Positions 27,149 to 38,111 of a stretch of 64,000 nucleotides of DNA are shown here, one piece after another (within the stretch, counting starts at the first letter, position 1; every line of letters begins with the position of its first letter). A program made the translations under genes and the position numbers. The notes under the pieces were generated by a model. The model saw only the letters and a program-made list of their open reading frames with translations. It was not told where the DNA came from and did no database searches. Origin of the DNA: Cladopsammia gracilis (taxonomy: Eukaryota > Cnidaria > Anthozoa > Scleractinia > Dendrophylliidae); assembly GCA_022457155.1 (NCBI GenBank), contig JAJGOT010000198.1:35001-99000 (forward strand), read 5' to 3'.

Positions 27149-27711
27149 TAGAGTGTTTTCACATGACGTCATAAAAATTAAAAAAATCTAAAGTATACAT
27201 CCTACAAAGCTGTTTCTAACATGGTATGTGGATACCAGTGTTATAATCTTTCACAAAAGGTTTCAGGTGTTAACGATGTTTCGTTTTCGCTTTACAAAGG
27301 TTGTAAATGTGTCACGCAATTCGTCACGCTATTTCAGATAAGCCGTGAAAATAAACAAAATTGAACTAGTTGAAAGTTATTAATGAATTATAGATGCTTA
27401 TAAACCGATTTCATGCCTCTTATAGTGAATACAATATTTTGTGATGAGATTTTCGGTGTTATTAAGACTTTAAAGTTTTTAAATTTTTGGCCGCCATGTT
27501 GGTGTTCCTAAGTGGGACACCAAGATGGCCGCTCCATACATTTCTTACTAAAAATGTCTATACTCATTCGCCTATAACTCTTGAATGAAATGCCCTTGCG
27601 CTTCAAAATTTGGCCCAGATGTGTAGTTTTGAACTCTCTACAATTCCATAAACATTTTAGAGTCGACAACTGCTTCTGAATTTTGATATGACGTCGGTGA
27701 AAACACTCTAT
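27149..27711. mobile_element. ~563-bp MITE, first of an inverted pair
   Basis: The ends TAGAGTGTTTTCACATGACG and GTCGGTGAAAACACTCTA are inverted repeats with a TGACGTCA-type core. The middle contains a small hairpin, GGCCGCCATGTTGGTG against GACACCAAGATGGCCGC (about 27489-27535). The whole element recurs inverted at 28257-28817. Confidence 0.75.
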
Positions 27712-27741
27712 TCGGCATTTCCTTTTTAAACAAAAACCTGA

Positions 27742-28250
27742 TTGAAAATTATCCAGCCGGAAGTTTTTTCTTATCTCATTTTGCAACAGCCTTTTGGAAA
27801 TAACCATCGCCGAGAATGCCGCGACATATCCGGGACCTTCTTACGGTCCAGAGCGCTAAATTTGAAAAGCTTCCGTCTGACAAAAGAGCCAAATTACAAA
27901 GAAAATGGGGCAAAATGGAGAAACAAGGTGTATGTTATACTCCATAACAAAAAACTAAGTACTTTGGCGATTAGGTTCACCCTGGCTTTTTCGGAAAAGG
28001 TGTTAAGGAATCATTTAAGACCCTTTTTATTTCTCTGAGTTTTGGACAACTACCATCGAATCGCGTTCTAAACTTCGTTTTTTTCGCTGATTTCAGTATG
28101 GAAAAAACACCGCATTGATATTCAGGATGGTCTTTCTCTTCAAGAAAGGACTTGCCAACTAAGGTTCACCCTGGAAATGTTGGCCTCATGTCTAAACAAA
28201 AGATTGGCGAAATTTGGTTTTAATACGATGCGTGGAAACAGTATCAAAGC
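27742..28250. repeat. Segment between the inverted MITEs, duplicated at 31.5 kb
   Basis: The block with CGCGACATATCCGGGACC, AGCTTCCGTCTGACAAAAGA and TTAGGTTCACCCTGGC (27810-28030) recurs at 31475-31690. It reads in one frame as a charged peptide (RHIRDLLTVQ, KRAKLQRKWG) in both copies, but with stops and no partner domain. It may be a decayed transposon or gene fragment. I do not call it a gene. Confidence 0.5.
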
Positions 28251-28256
28251 GCTATT

Positions 28257-28817
28257 CTTGGCTTTCACTTACGTCATATCAAAATTCAGAAGCATTAAAA
28301 AATAGATTTCGAATCCAAAATGTATATGGAATTGTAAAGAGTTTAAAACTACGCATCTTGGCCAAATTTTGAAGCGCAAAAGCATTTCGTTCAAGAGTTA
28401 TAGGCGAACGAGTATTAGATATTTTTAGTAAGAAATGAATGGAGCGGCCATCTTTGTGCCCCACTCAAGGGCACAAAGATGGCGGCCAAAAATTCAAAGT
28501 CTTAATTATACCAAAAATCACATCCAAAAATATTGTATTTGCTATAAGCACAATTAACTCGGCTTATAAGCACATATAATGCAAACAATAACTTTCAGCT
28601 GATTCAATTTTGTTTATTTTCGCGGCTTATCTGAAATAGCGTGATGCATTGCGTGACACATTTAAAACCTTTGTAAATCGGAAGCAAAACATCGTTAAAA
28701 CCTGAAACTTTTTGTGAAAGATTATAACACTTGTATCCACATACCATGTTAGAAACAGCTTTGTAGGACGTTTTCTTTAGATTTTTTAATTTTTATGACG
28801 TCATGTGAAAGCCAAGA
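28257..28817. mobile_element. ~560-bp MITE, second of the inverted pair, with a paralogous empty site
   Basis: Inverted copy of 27149-27711 with ends CTTGGCTTTCAC and GTGAAAGCCAAG. The flanks read GCGCTATT before and ATTTTCTAGAAGG after. At 29965-29985 the same flanking sequence is uninterrupted (GCGCTATTTTCTAAAAGG). The insertion is therefore documented within the window, with a probable ATT duplication. Confidence 0.75.
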
Positions 28818-28954
28818 ATTTTCTAGAAGGTGTTCCGTAAACTAAAAATGGCGCTCCAAAATGTCTTCCTACGAACTCCCACGAGACCGGCACACGGATT
28901 AAAATTTGAATAATTATCTCAACACAAACAATGTTCCCTCAGTCGAAATTCACG

Positions 28955-30047
28955 CACGCTATTTGGCAACGCTTTTAACTGAAGACCATGTTCTGCGTAA
29001 AATGTTTTTTCCGATCGTACTCTGACCATTGCGAATCTAACGAGTCAAAATGAAAATATTTGTTGACAAAACGCTCTGTAAAGAGCGAGAAGAATAAGAC
29101 ATCACGTCTTTTATATAGACATTCGAAGCACTTAAAGTAACTTAAAAACGATCTAAACACTGTTAAAACGCGGTAGTTTGATAAAAAATTTCGGTCTTCG
29201 AGCCTCTTCAGTCGTCCGCCATATTAAAGTTTTGTAAAGAGCGCAAGTAAAAAAGCGTAACGAACAAGAGAGTGACCCGCGTATCGCGCTCGCTATTTGG
29301 CAACTCTTCTAACTGAAAACCATGTTCTGCTGAAAATTTTTTTGCCATCGCGCTCTAACCATTGCGAATCTAAAGATTAAAAAAAACAATAATAAAATCT
29401 TACCGCACACGAATTTGTTGACAAAATGCTTTGAAAAGAGCGCGGCCCGCCTTTAATTTCAGCACGATTGTTAACTTTATCACACCTTGGGATTTACATC
29501 ACGCGTCAAAATGTGTAATTGACAGTAGATGAATCTGCCAAGAGACTAGAGAGTTGAGTATTCCCAAAGCTTAATCTGTTGACCAATTACAACCGACTGG
29601 TTCTGTATAGGCAAATAATTATGCTGCGCATCAGGAAACTGGTCACTGTAAGTACATATCACGAAAGACAATGGCATTCCGGGCGATGCCTGGGGGAGGA
29701 GGGGAACACTCTACTCCATGACTGGCATCACAAAGAGTCCTGGGGGTGCACAGTACTCCATGACTGGTATCACAAAGTGTCCTGGGCGGGTGCACGCTAC
29801 TCCATAACCGGCATCACAAAGTGTAAGTACATATCGCGAAAGACAATGAAAAAAAAAAACAAAAAAAACAAAAAACAAACAAACAAACAACAACAAAATA
29901 TTGGCGAAGCAAACAACAACAAAAGATTGGCGAAGTTTGGATTTAATATGATGCGTGGAAATAGTAACAAAGCGCTATTTTCTAAAAGGTATTCCGTAAA
30001 CTAAAAATGGCGCTCCAAAATGTCTTCCTACAAACTCCCACGAGACC
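28955..30047. repeat. ~1-kb complex repeat unit, copy 1
   Basis: Contains the phrase GCTATTTGGCAAC twice (about 28960 and 29292), each followed by ACCATGTTCTGC and ACCATTGCGAATCTAA, then CACACGAATTTGTTGACAAA, GCGGCCCGCCTTTAAT, CCCAAAGCTTAATCTGTTGA and three 44-bp minisatellite units (29711-29830). Copies follow at 30340 and 31750. It ends in an A/C-rich low-complexity stretch (29858-29900) and the intact flank of the MITE above. Confidence 0.7.
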
Positions 30048-30339
30048 GTCAAACCTCAATCGTGTGAGGCGGGCGCTTGCTTTTTGCTTTTTTTTTTTTT
30101 TGCTTTTTTTTGCTTGTTCAAGTTAGGATTTCAAAGAAAAGCCATCATTTATTTCACATTTCTCATTGTCCGGCAAATAGAAAGGCCTGTATTATTTTTT
30201 AAAACCTCAGTTAATGTACTCTAGGTCTGAACTACGTTAACCGATGGAGTAAAAGAGCGCGTCTAGATCTGGACTGCAAAACGCTTTGTAAAGAGCACGA
30301 GAAACAAACCGCAAACGTACAAGCGAGTGACCGTGATTC

Positions 30340-31475
30340 ACGCTCGCTATTTGGCAACGCTTTTAACTGAAAACCATGTTCTGCGGAAAATGTTTTTGCG
30401 ATCGTACTCTGACCATTGCGAATCTAACGAGTCAAATTAAAAACCTTGCGCACACGAATTTGTTGACAAAACGCTCTGTAAAGAGCGAGAAGAATAGGAC
30501 ATCACGTCTTTTATAGACGTTCGACGCACTTAAAATAACTTTAAAACGATCTAAACACTGTTAAAACGCGGTAGTTTGATAAACAATTTCGGTCTTCGAG
30601 CCTCTTCAGTCGTCCGCCATATTAAAGTTCTGTAAAGAGCGCGAGTAAAAAAGCGTAACGAACAAGCATGTGATCCGCGCATCGCGATCGCTATTTGGCA
30701 AAGCTTTTAACTGAAAACCATGTTCTACGGAAAATGTTTTTGCCATGGTACTCTGACCATTGCGAATCTAACGAGTCAAAATGAAAATCTTGCCGCACAC
30801 GAATTTGTTGACAAAATTCATTGAAAAGAGCGCGGCCCGCCTTTAATTACAGTACGATTGTTTACTTTATCACACCTTGGGATTTACATCGCGCATCAAA
30901 CCGTGTAATTTACAGCAGTTGAATCTGCCAAGAAACGAGAGACCAGAGTATTCCCAAAGCTTAATCTGTTGACCAACTGCAACCGATTGGTTCTGTATAT
31001 GCAAATAATTATGCTGCGCATCAAGAAACTGGGCACTGTAAGTACATGTCGCGAAAGACAATGGCAGTCCGGGCGATGCCTGGGGAGGTTCACGCTACTC
31101 CATGACTTGCATCACTAAGTGTCCTGGGGGATGGTACGCTACTCCATGACAGGCATCACAAAGTGTCCTGGAGGCATGCACACTACTCCATGACTGGCAT
31201 CACAAAAGTGTCCTAGGGGGTGGTACGCTACCCCATTACTGGCATCACAAAGTGTCCTGGAGGGGTGCACGCTACTCCATAACTGAAATCACAAAGTGTC
31301 CTGGGGTGGTGCACGCTACTCCATGACCTGCATCACAAAGTGTCCTGGGTGTGGCACGCTACTCCATGACTGGCATCGCAAAGTGTCCTGGGCGGGTGCA
31401 CGCTAATCCGTGACTGGCATCACAAAGTGTCCTGGAGGTGTGCACGCTGCTCCATGACTGGCATCACAAAGTGTC
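30340..31475. repeat. ~1.1-kb complex repeat unit, copy 2, with minisatellite
   Basis: Same order of blocks as copy 1: GCTATTTGGCAAC at about 30350 and 30690, then GCGGCCCGCC, CCCAAAGCTTAATCTG, TAATTATGCTGCGCATCA. It ends in an expanded 44-bp array. No conserved reading frame runs through the copies. Confidence 0.75.
31095..31474. repeat. 44-bp minisatellite, nine copies
   Basis: The anchor CTACTCCATGAC or its variants recurs at 31095, 31139, 31183, 31228, 31272, 31316, 31359, 31403 and 31447, with spacing of 43-45. A typical unit has GGCATCACAAAGTGTCCTGG. Copy 1 of the host unit has only three repeats (29711, 29754, 29797), so the array has changed in length between copies. Confidence 0.9.
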
Positions 31476-31749
31476 ATCGTCGAGAATGTCGCGACATATC
31501 CGGGACCTTCTTACGGTCCAGAACGCTAAATTTGAAAAGCTTCCGTCTGACAAAAGAGCCAAATTACAAAGAAAATGGGGAAAATTGCGAAACAAGGTGT
31601 ATGTTTTACTTCATAATAAAAAAAAACTAAGTACTTTGGCGATTAGGTTCACCCTGGCTTTTTCTGACGAGGTGTTAAGGAATCATTCCTTTTTATTTCG
31701 CTATTAATGTTCTGTAAAGAACGCGAGTAAAAAAGCGTAACGAACAAGC

Positions 31750-32110
31750 GAGTGACCCGCGCATCGCGCTCGCTATTTGGCAACGCTTTTAACTGAAAAC
31801 CACGTTTTGCGGAAAATGTTTTTGCCATCGCGCTCTAACCATTGCGAATCTAAAGATTCTAAAAAATAAATAAAATCTTGCCGCACACGAATTTGTTGAC
31901 AAAATGCTTTGAAAAGAGCGCGGCCCGCCTTTAATTACAGTACGATTGTTAACTTTAACACACCTCGGGATTTACATCACGCATCAAACCATGTAATTGA
32001 CAGCATTTGAATCTGCCAAGAGACTAGAGACTAAATAGAGTATTCCCAAAGCTTAATCTGTTGTCAATTACAACCGACTGACAATGGCATTCCGGGCGAT
32101 GCCAGGAGCC
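31750..32110. repeat. Complex repeat unit, copy 3 (truncated)
   Basis: Starts at CGCTCGCTATTTGGCAACGC near 31770 and follows the second half of the other copies to CAATGGCATTCCGGGCGATG near 32090, where similarity stops. No minisatellite here. Confidence 0.65.
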
Positions 32111-33344
32111 CGAAATAAGTCGATTTCCACTATATATAAATGGAGTTTTCTCGTCGGTAGTACCGCAAAGAAAAGAAAATTAGTAGTGCTTTAAATAAGT
32201 CCATATGAAAGAAAAACGAATAGGTCACAAGACAATTTGCGAAAACTACTGAGTTTTAGAGGCTCTTTTCACATAGCTGTACTGTTTCCATGGTAATGGT
32301 TATGACGTCATAAGCAACCCCGAAGTATTGCTAAAAAGTTGTCCATATGATCGGTGGCGTCATTTATTAATATTTAATCATTTTAGATACACTATTGAAA
32401 GTAAGAGACCTTAACGAACCTCCTTTAAACTAATATATTTTCATTGTTAGATTTGTGAACGTCGTAAGTTTTCTAATTCCTTTCATTTTAGCATGAAATT
32501 AAACAAAGCCAAGAATATACTTAGACAGCGTTTATTTACGACTCTATATAGTTGCCTTCAAAGTAGGCATCATATTTTTGGGGCAATATACCGCACGAAA
32601 ATGAAAGCGAGATTATAGATAGGAAGTCAACACAATTATATTTTTAAATTAAGTCCGGTACGGTGTTATGGTCATAAATAGATCATGACAAACGAAGGGG
32701 TGAGTAGGGGTATGCAAATTCGCCATCCTTACTATTTTTTTTTTTTGCCCGATCTGTCGATCCGACGTTGTTTTCGTTCAAATTCGGATCCGCATTATTT
32801 TAAAACTTTCCGCAGTATAAATATACTGCACACGGGTATATATATTTGTTTTGTTTTTTCTTGTGCAATATTCAATTTTAAAAACTATAATATATTAAAT
32901 AATAGGCAAAACCACAACGACGAACCAATGAAGAGTGCCGGATCTTGTGTAGACCTGGATCAGATTGGCAAGAAAGAAGCTTAATGGCACTAATTAATCT
33001 CATCACGTCTATTTATACCATGAGGATCAAGAGTCATCGCTTTTTATGTAAGATCCCAACTTCTAGACAGACAAAGTCCGGAATCCGGGCCAAAATTTAA
33101 TTCGGCCGATCTGCGATCTACGATCATTTCAAATCCGCGAATCCGCGAATCCGCTTAATAATTTATCGCTAAAATCCACAATCCGTGCGCTTTTCAAGGA
33201 CAAATTCCCCCGATCCTCAAACCTATTCACCCCTCTCACAAACGCTCGTAATCAGAAGCTTGTTTTTCAATTTTATCGTCCTAAAATAACCTATGTAGCC
33301 GTTTTGAAAAACAAAGTTATCAAGGCATTTTCGGGGATAATGCG

Positions 33345-33475
33345 GAGGGGTGGGGGGGGGGGGGAGAGGGGGTGCGGGTGCGGGTGCGGGTGCGGGTGCG
33401 GGTGCGTGTGCGGGTGCGTGTGCGAGTGCGGGTGCGGGTGCGGGTGCGAGTGCGGGTGAGGGTGCGGATGGGGGA
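33345..33475 (+). repeat. (GGGTGC)n hexanucleotide repeat
   Basis: A G12-14 run followed by about 15 hexamers GGGTGC with a few GTGTGC and GAGTGC variants. Four or more GGG runs per 24 bases give quadruplex potential on the plus strand. It sits about 60 bases beyond the presumed poly(A) site of the 34.0-kb gene. The paralogous places (about 44,120 and 51,890) have only short GGAGGAGTGCGGATGGG-like text. Confidence 0.85.
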
Positions 33476-33534
33476 ATGTCTATGTCAAACTAAAAGAAAG
33501 ATAAACAAAACTGATGTAATCCTTGTTTGATAAA

Positions 33535-33540
33535 TTTATT
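33535..33540 (-). other. Polyadenylation signal of the 34.0-kb gene
   Basis: Minus-strand AATAAA within AATAAATTTATCAAACAAGG, kept at the same place in the 44.7-kb and 52.5-kb duplicates. It implies a 3' UTR of about 490 bases. Conservation across three copies supports its use. Confidence 0.6.
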
Positions 33541-34022
33541 GTGATCGACCATAACTTTGCTTCTCTGTACATGATTCATTAGATTAAAAACTGTTCAGTA
33601 ACAAGTTCTTTCGAGTTAATACTAATAACAAATTTAAAGTAGTATTCAGCTTTCAAGAACATGCAGTAAAGTGTTGATCTATCGGCCATTATTAAACACA
33701 GTTTCAGTTCATCAGTTCTTCCTGTTAGTTACAGCTATCCGTTGAACTTTATACATTTATATTCATCCCACGAAAATCGATTTAAAACAATACAATTTTT
33801 CCACGTGCTCTCCTTCCCTTCTTTGTGTAGTTTATAATCAATCCAGAAATATTTCCCTATTTGCGTTGGCAAAGTTATCAGTTCACTTTTCAAAGGATTC
33901 TCTAGCCGTGACTCTCGTGCCGACGGCCGAACTGCTACATCATCACTTTCACAATGAGACGCGTTTAACAGAGCGATTCAGTATGTTTTAAATCCGTAGA
34001 TTCAGCTAAATGGCCATCAAGG

Positions 34023-34466
34023 TCATCTTGTGTCCTTCGATTTTTGAACAGATTTTCTCGAATGTCTTTTATACCGGTATCGCCGACCGTCCTCTACTTG
34101 TAATGGCAAACCACATCCCAATGCTCGTTCTTCGTGAATGGTGGCCAAATCTTTGTTCAGCTTCTTCTTTACATTTTCGAGTTGCGTTTCAGACAGTTCG
34201 TTCTCTTGGATGTCCTCTAGACTTGGAACAAACCGAAACTTGGGGTATTTTCTCCGCTTCCAGAACCGACGCCGGATTCTCTTGGGGCTTTGCGTCATAC
34301 TACGATCGATGGCTGCTAGATCTTCGTGGAAATGCCAGGCGCTTTTCTGGCCGTATTTGTGGTCGAAATCGTAAACTTCCGCAACGGTTAGCTCATTCAT
34401 AGTTAGAGGTTGTTCATCTTGTACGAGTGATGACGATTCTTCGTAAAATGTTCCTCGGTGACGCAT
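34023..34466 (-). CDS. Member 3 of the intronless family (147 aa)
   Basis: Unrecognised protein. The start is the ATG at 34466: upstream in frame there is only a TTG and then a TAG stop, and the sisters have the same ATG (MRxRxTF). Segments in order: an acidic/serine N-terminus (8-20); PLTMNELTV (20-28); YDFDHKYGQKS (32-42); EDLAAIDRSM (48-57); a strongly basic stretch with RIRRRFWKRRK (63-73), a likely nuclear localisation signal; KYPKFRFVPSLEDI (73-86) and acidic QENE; then DLATIHEERAL (106-116) and GRRYRYKRH (128-136). There is no signal peptide, membrane helix or Cys pattern. Closest relatives are the 44.7- and 52.5-kb members. The conserved module lies 235-360 bases upstream. Intronless throughout. 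Function unknown. Confidence 0.8.
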   Translation of the reverse strand: MRHRGTFYEESSSLVQDEQPLTMNELTVAEVYDFDHKYGQKSAWHFHEDLAAIDRSMTQSPKRIRRRFWKRRKYPKFRFVPSLEDIQENELSETQLENVKKKLNKDLATIHEERALGCGLPLQVEDGRRYRYKRHSRKSVQKSKDTR

Positions 34467-34700
34467 GATTTCAACTGAGTTTCTGACAATCGCACTCAAA
34501 ACAAACTCCTTCTAGTTCAAATGTTCTTCTTCTGAACTGCTTCAATCGATGCAAGTAAACTACGCTGACGTTGACAGTTTTCTTAGAGTTCCGTTCTCGC
34601 AACTTCCTTCTTTGCTGCTTGACTGAGCTGAGACAAGGCCAAAATCCGATTGCTCCAAAACAATGGCTTCCTTAATTATGTGACTTCTTGTCGTTTGCAG

Positions 34701-34828
34701 TTTTGATAATCAGAAAAAGCTGGCTTAGTTGACTCATGTGTCTTTGTTTTGAACCTGTTTTATTTTTTTTTTTTTTTGTTGAGCACGTGATTGTGAATGT
34801 GTCATTGATTGTTTTGGCGATTACGTCA
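34701..34828 (-). promoter_or_regulatory. Conserved upstream module of the 34.0-kb gene
   Basis: TTTTGATAATCAGAAAAAGC, TGACTCATGTG (34730-34740, AP-1-like plus CATGTG), TTTGTTTTGAACCTG, CACGTG (34784-34789) and TTACGTCA (34821-34828, CRE-like) follow in the same order as at 22.2 kb. Sequence outside the sites is also similar to 35.2 kb, so part of the conservation reflects recent duplication. Confidence 0.6.
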
Positions 34829-35210
34829 GTGGCCTGGCAGAACAGCCAGCGCCCGCGTAGCAGACGCGGTTGTCTTTACGAATTGTTTCGTCTTGAATAT
34901 GTATCATATCTCGATTTATTCTCAATCTGCGAGTAATTCCTACCCTTACAAATTTAAGAGACGCTTTAGGAATTTTTAGAAGGTTTGTGAAAGCAACCTT
35001 CTTTGTGAATCGGTAACTAGACGTTTTTTTTAAAAACATAACTGACCCTTAAGGCACACGAAGAAATTCTGTCGGGATCTCCATGGCTCTTCATGACGAC
35101 CGCCCGGTTTTGATTTGCTCAAGCATACCATATATATAGGCCTGAAATAACGTTTCTTTGTGAGTAGTGTGTGTTATTTTTAAAGCACATCAAGTCACCA
35201 CCAAAATAAT

Positions 35211-36600
35211 AATAAAAGTGAGAAATAAAAAGTGAGAAAACTGATATGCAAATACTTTAGTGACGTCACAGTGGTTTCATCGCTATTTCTGTACATCGCG
35301 TGCCGGTGAAACATGTTGAATAGGATATTTAAGCATCTTTTCATGTTTATTCGATTTTGCAGCATTTTGGTCGGGCTATTAGCTTTTACGGAAATGTCAT
35401 TCTAATCAAACAGTATTTGGTGGGTATTACTTTAACCGAGCAGAGAGAGACCGGCGATGAATATGAACTTAAAAATGAAATGTTCATTTCTTACTGAACG
35501 GTTTCAACGAACATTTCAACTGGTTATTATAAAAATTAAATAATGTGCTATATTAAAAGAAACGACGAAAATTGAAACTCAACTGAGAACGAGGGTTGCT
35601 AACAATTGATTTCGCAAAAAAATATTCTCAGACTGATCGTGGAATTTTTGTGACTGAATCAGTGAACTGGCAACCTGAGCCACGTTCATGTTGTTCAACT
35701 TTTTGTGCCATTAATGACACAATCATTAATGTCTTGCATAAGCCATTTTGCTAATTCACCAGTGAATTTGGTTTCTGTGCATGTGTCAGTTGAAATGAAA
35801 TGAAATCCGGCGCACCGAGCTGATAATCATGCCAGACTGAACTGAAGAAAAAAGCTTAGATCTTGACAAGAGTATATTGCTAACCACTGCACTGATTCTT
35901 CGTTTTCATACGTAAGCGACGTTGACTCGTCAAAACTCTAAAATGTAAACAGTTTATTCTACACGGCTCTTCTTTAATCAGGTTCTTCATATCTGCATTA
36001 GTAATCGTTGTGCCATTAGTTTCATGTCAATACATTACACTGCTTTGTAGATATAGCATTTTAAAATTTTGGCGGTATACAACTAAGCGTCTCCATGCAT
36101 GTGCGAAACAAAATCAAATATAGAGAAAAGTCTACAGATTGAGTCAAAATATAACATATATTTTTTCCTCAGTTTGTGGACTTTTCTAATTAAAAGCGAG
36201 GATGCAAATTAGAGGTCTCTTGAACCTTTGAGCTGAACAGAAGCAATTAATATAAACTTAAGAATCGTTTCGCTGTATTTGAGGAAAGTTCTTAAAATGG
36301 AATTTCGCCCGCAATGTTGTTGTACGAAAGTGATGCACCAGTTGTAAGGCAGACAAATACAAAGTTCTCTTATTTTCGTTTCATTTGACATTCTCTCTGC
36401 GACATCATGTCTTTTGTCTGGTGTTGTGTTTTTTCCTAGTTTTCATTCGGGAGAGGGAAACGAAACCAGGAGCCGGCATAAGTTATGGACCCCTGACGAA
36501 ACATTTCGATTGGGATGGTCACCTTACTGGTTTTGTGTCTTATTGACTATATTGAGAGACGTTCTGATTTCATTTGACAGCTTCTGCCTGGTTTCAGCTG
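35211..36600. other. Intergenic, no gene seen
   Basis: AT-rich with no recognisable frame. The short minus-strand frame at 36209-36391 has no motif and no paralog. Confidence 0.5.
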
Positions 36601-36679
36601 CGTGAAGGAAAAATTGAGAGCAGAAAACAGTCTCTCGTCCCGACCCTCGTTTTCGTTTGGTCAGCGCAGGATCCCGTTC

Positions 36680-36790
36680 AGTGCAGGGGGCACGGGACCT
36701 AACGCAATCTTACCTCGTTCGTGGGGGAGGAAAGATTGCGTGACGAGCCCTAAGGAAGTCTGCGTAGGAGGCTACATGGGACCCAGCTTC
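36680..36790. repeat. Dispersed repeat fragment
   Basis: GGGGGAGGAAAGATTGCGTGACGAGCCC then GTCTGCGTAGGAGGCTAC (36723-36776) resembles a repeat phrase I associate with cnidarian genomes, with a small inverted pair ACGCAATCTT/AAGATTGCGT. The open frame over it (36602-36847) is therefore not called. Confidence 0.4.
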
Positions 36791-37039
36791 CTTCCTAACG
36801 TCGCCTCTGTTGATTTCCCTTTCGTAAACGGTCGATGCCATTTTTAACGGTCGATGCCATCATAAACATTCATTAGCAACCAATAACGTCTGTAACAATG
36901 CAAGGACCACTTGGACAAACAGTAGCAAAATGTAGCTGGATCTTTGTGCAGATCAGGATCAGCAATGAACTAAATAAAACAAGAGGTTACTCGTAGCCAG
37001 TACTCGTACCGGTAATGTACGTTACTTGCGGGGAACACT

Positions 37040-37375
37040 ATGTAACACAACAACAGGCAAATAAAACCAAAATTAGTTTCGCTTCTGCTTGCATGCGTGC
37101 GTATTCTCGTACCCAGAAATGTCCCAGATCTAATGCGATGCACAAATAACAGAGGAAAACAAAAAGAATAAAATGAAAAATTGAGAGCAAACTTTACCTC
37201 GTTGCCGTATCCGTCACGAGTGAACAGCAACAAACAATAAAACCTAAATTTGTTTCGCTTTTGCTTACAAAACGACGTCACCGAATCCCAAGTATCGCAG
37301 GCTCCAAATTTTCTCGCAGCGCATGCGTAAGTATTCTTGTACCCAGATCTAACGCGGTGCACAAATTAAAGTAGA
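37040..37375. repeat. Two-copy local duplication
   Basis: The block with AATAAAACC, TTTCGCTT, TGCTTRC, GCATGCGT, GTACCCAGA and GATGCACAAAT occurs at 37055-37150 and 37235-37365, the second copy with about 40 extra bases. Non-coding. Confidence 0.6.
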
Positions 37376-38111
37376 TACGAAAACACGGATGAAAAGGGAA
37401 AAAAAGAATGTCAATCCTTGACTCGTTGCCGTACCGGCACGAGTAAAAAAAAAATCTTTAACATGCAAGGCTGATCAGACAGCTGAATTTGTTCGGTTTC
37501 TTTAATATTGCCCAGTTGGTTAGGTTAAATATAGGATAGGGTCACCCGTTATTGACGTATCATTAAGAAAAGCACCTCCAGTTTTAAAATATTTCGTGGG
37601 TTTGCCGGATCAACTCAGTGGTCTGATGGTGAAGGAGGGATGTTAGCATGCAAGAGGTTCCTGGTTTAATTCTAGGTTACAAAATGTCGCTAAAATAGCA
37701 GCGACCGTTTACGAAAGGTAAATTTGCGTCGCCTCTCGGCTTTCAAAATGGTGGGCCAGGTGGACAAACTACTGCACAAGCTAGGGCGCCAAAATACTCT
37801 CAAACTCCTGGGCGGGTTGTTCGAAAGCCGGTTAACGCTAACGCAGGCAGGGATAAAACTTAACCGAGGCTTTAATTTCTCTTGTTAGAAGTGTTTTCAA
37901 AAACTTATATTTAGCTACACGCGAAAACAAGTCAAAGTCGAAACTAAAGGGCGAATCCTTTGGAAAAATCCCCTTTGAATACTTATTTAACTGGAATCAA
38001 AATTGGCGCTAACCCTGGGTTAGCTTATTCGCCCTTTGAACAACCCGGCTCTGGAGTAATTGTAGCGCAAAACATGATGAAATGATATAGAGAGGCATTA
38101 TGGACTAAAAA
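37376..38111. other. Intergenic, no gene seen
   Basis: Contains a fragment with TTTCAAAATGGTGGGCCAGG (37742) related to other repeats in the window, and an imperfect inverted pair around GGTTAACGCTAACGCAG (37830) and GCGCTAACCCTGGGTTAGC (38006). No gene. Confidence 0.45.

Larger units (their letters stand above)
32490..35210. repeat. Segmental duplication unit A (carries the 34.0-kb gene)
   Basis: Colinear with 43.77-45.46 kb and 51.52-53.10 kb. Shared anchors include TTAAACAAAGCCAAGAAT (about 32500), ATCCTTGTTTGATAAATTTA (33520), TTCTTTCGAGTTAATAC (33608) and TTCAAGAACAT (33655), then the gene. Its right end (34.69-35.21 kb) matches 22.19-22.70 kb instead. The 39-43-kb part of units B and C is missing to its left. 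Confidence 0.8.

Noticed and set aside
34010..34402. Plus-strand open frames opposite the family genes (also 12382-12624, 44762-45019, 52400-52690, 62209-62478)
   Set aside because: They are antisense shadows. The minus-strand frames carry the shared signature in all six copies, while the plus-strand frames differ in length and content.
34467..34499. Eleven extra N-terminal residues for the 34.0-kb gene (and similar for 12.4, 44.7 and 62.1 kb)
   Set aside because: These begin at TTG, which is not a normal start in animals. In the 34.0- and 44.7-kb genes a TAG lies just upstream in frame. The first ATG was used.
36602..36847. 81-codon plus-strand frame with Pro/Ser/Gly-rich text
   Set aside because: Overlaps a dispersed repeat phrase (GCGTGACGAGCCC, GTCTGCGTAGGAGGCTAC) and has no paralog or domain.
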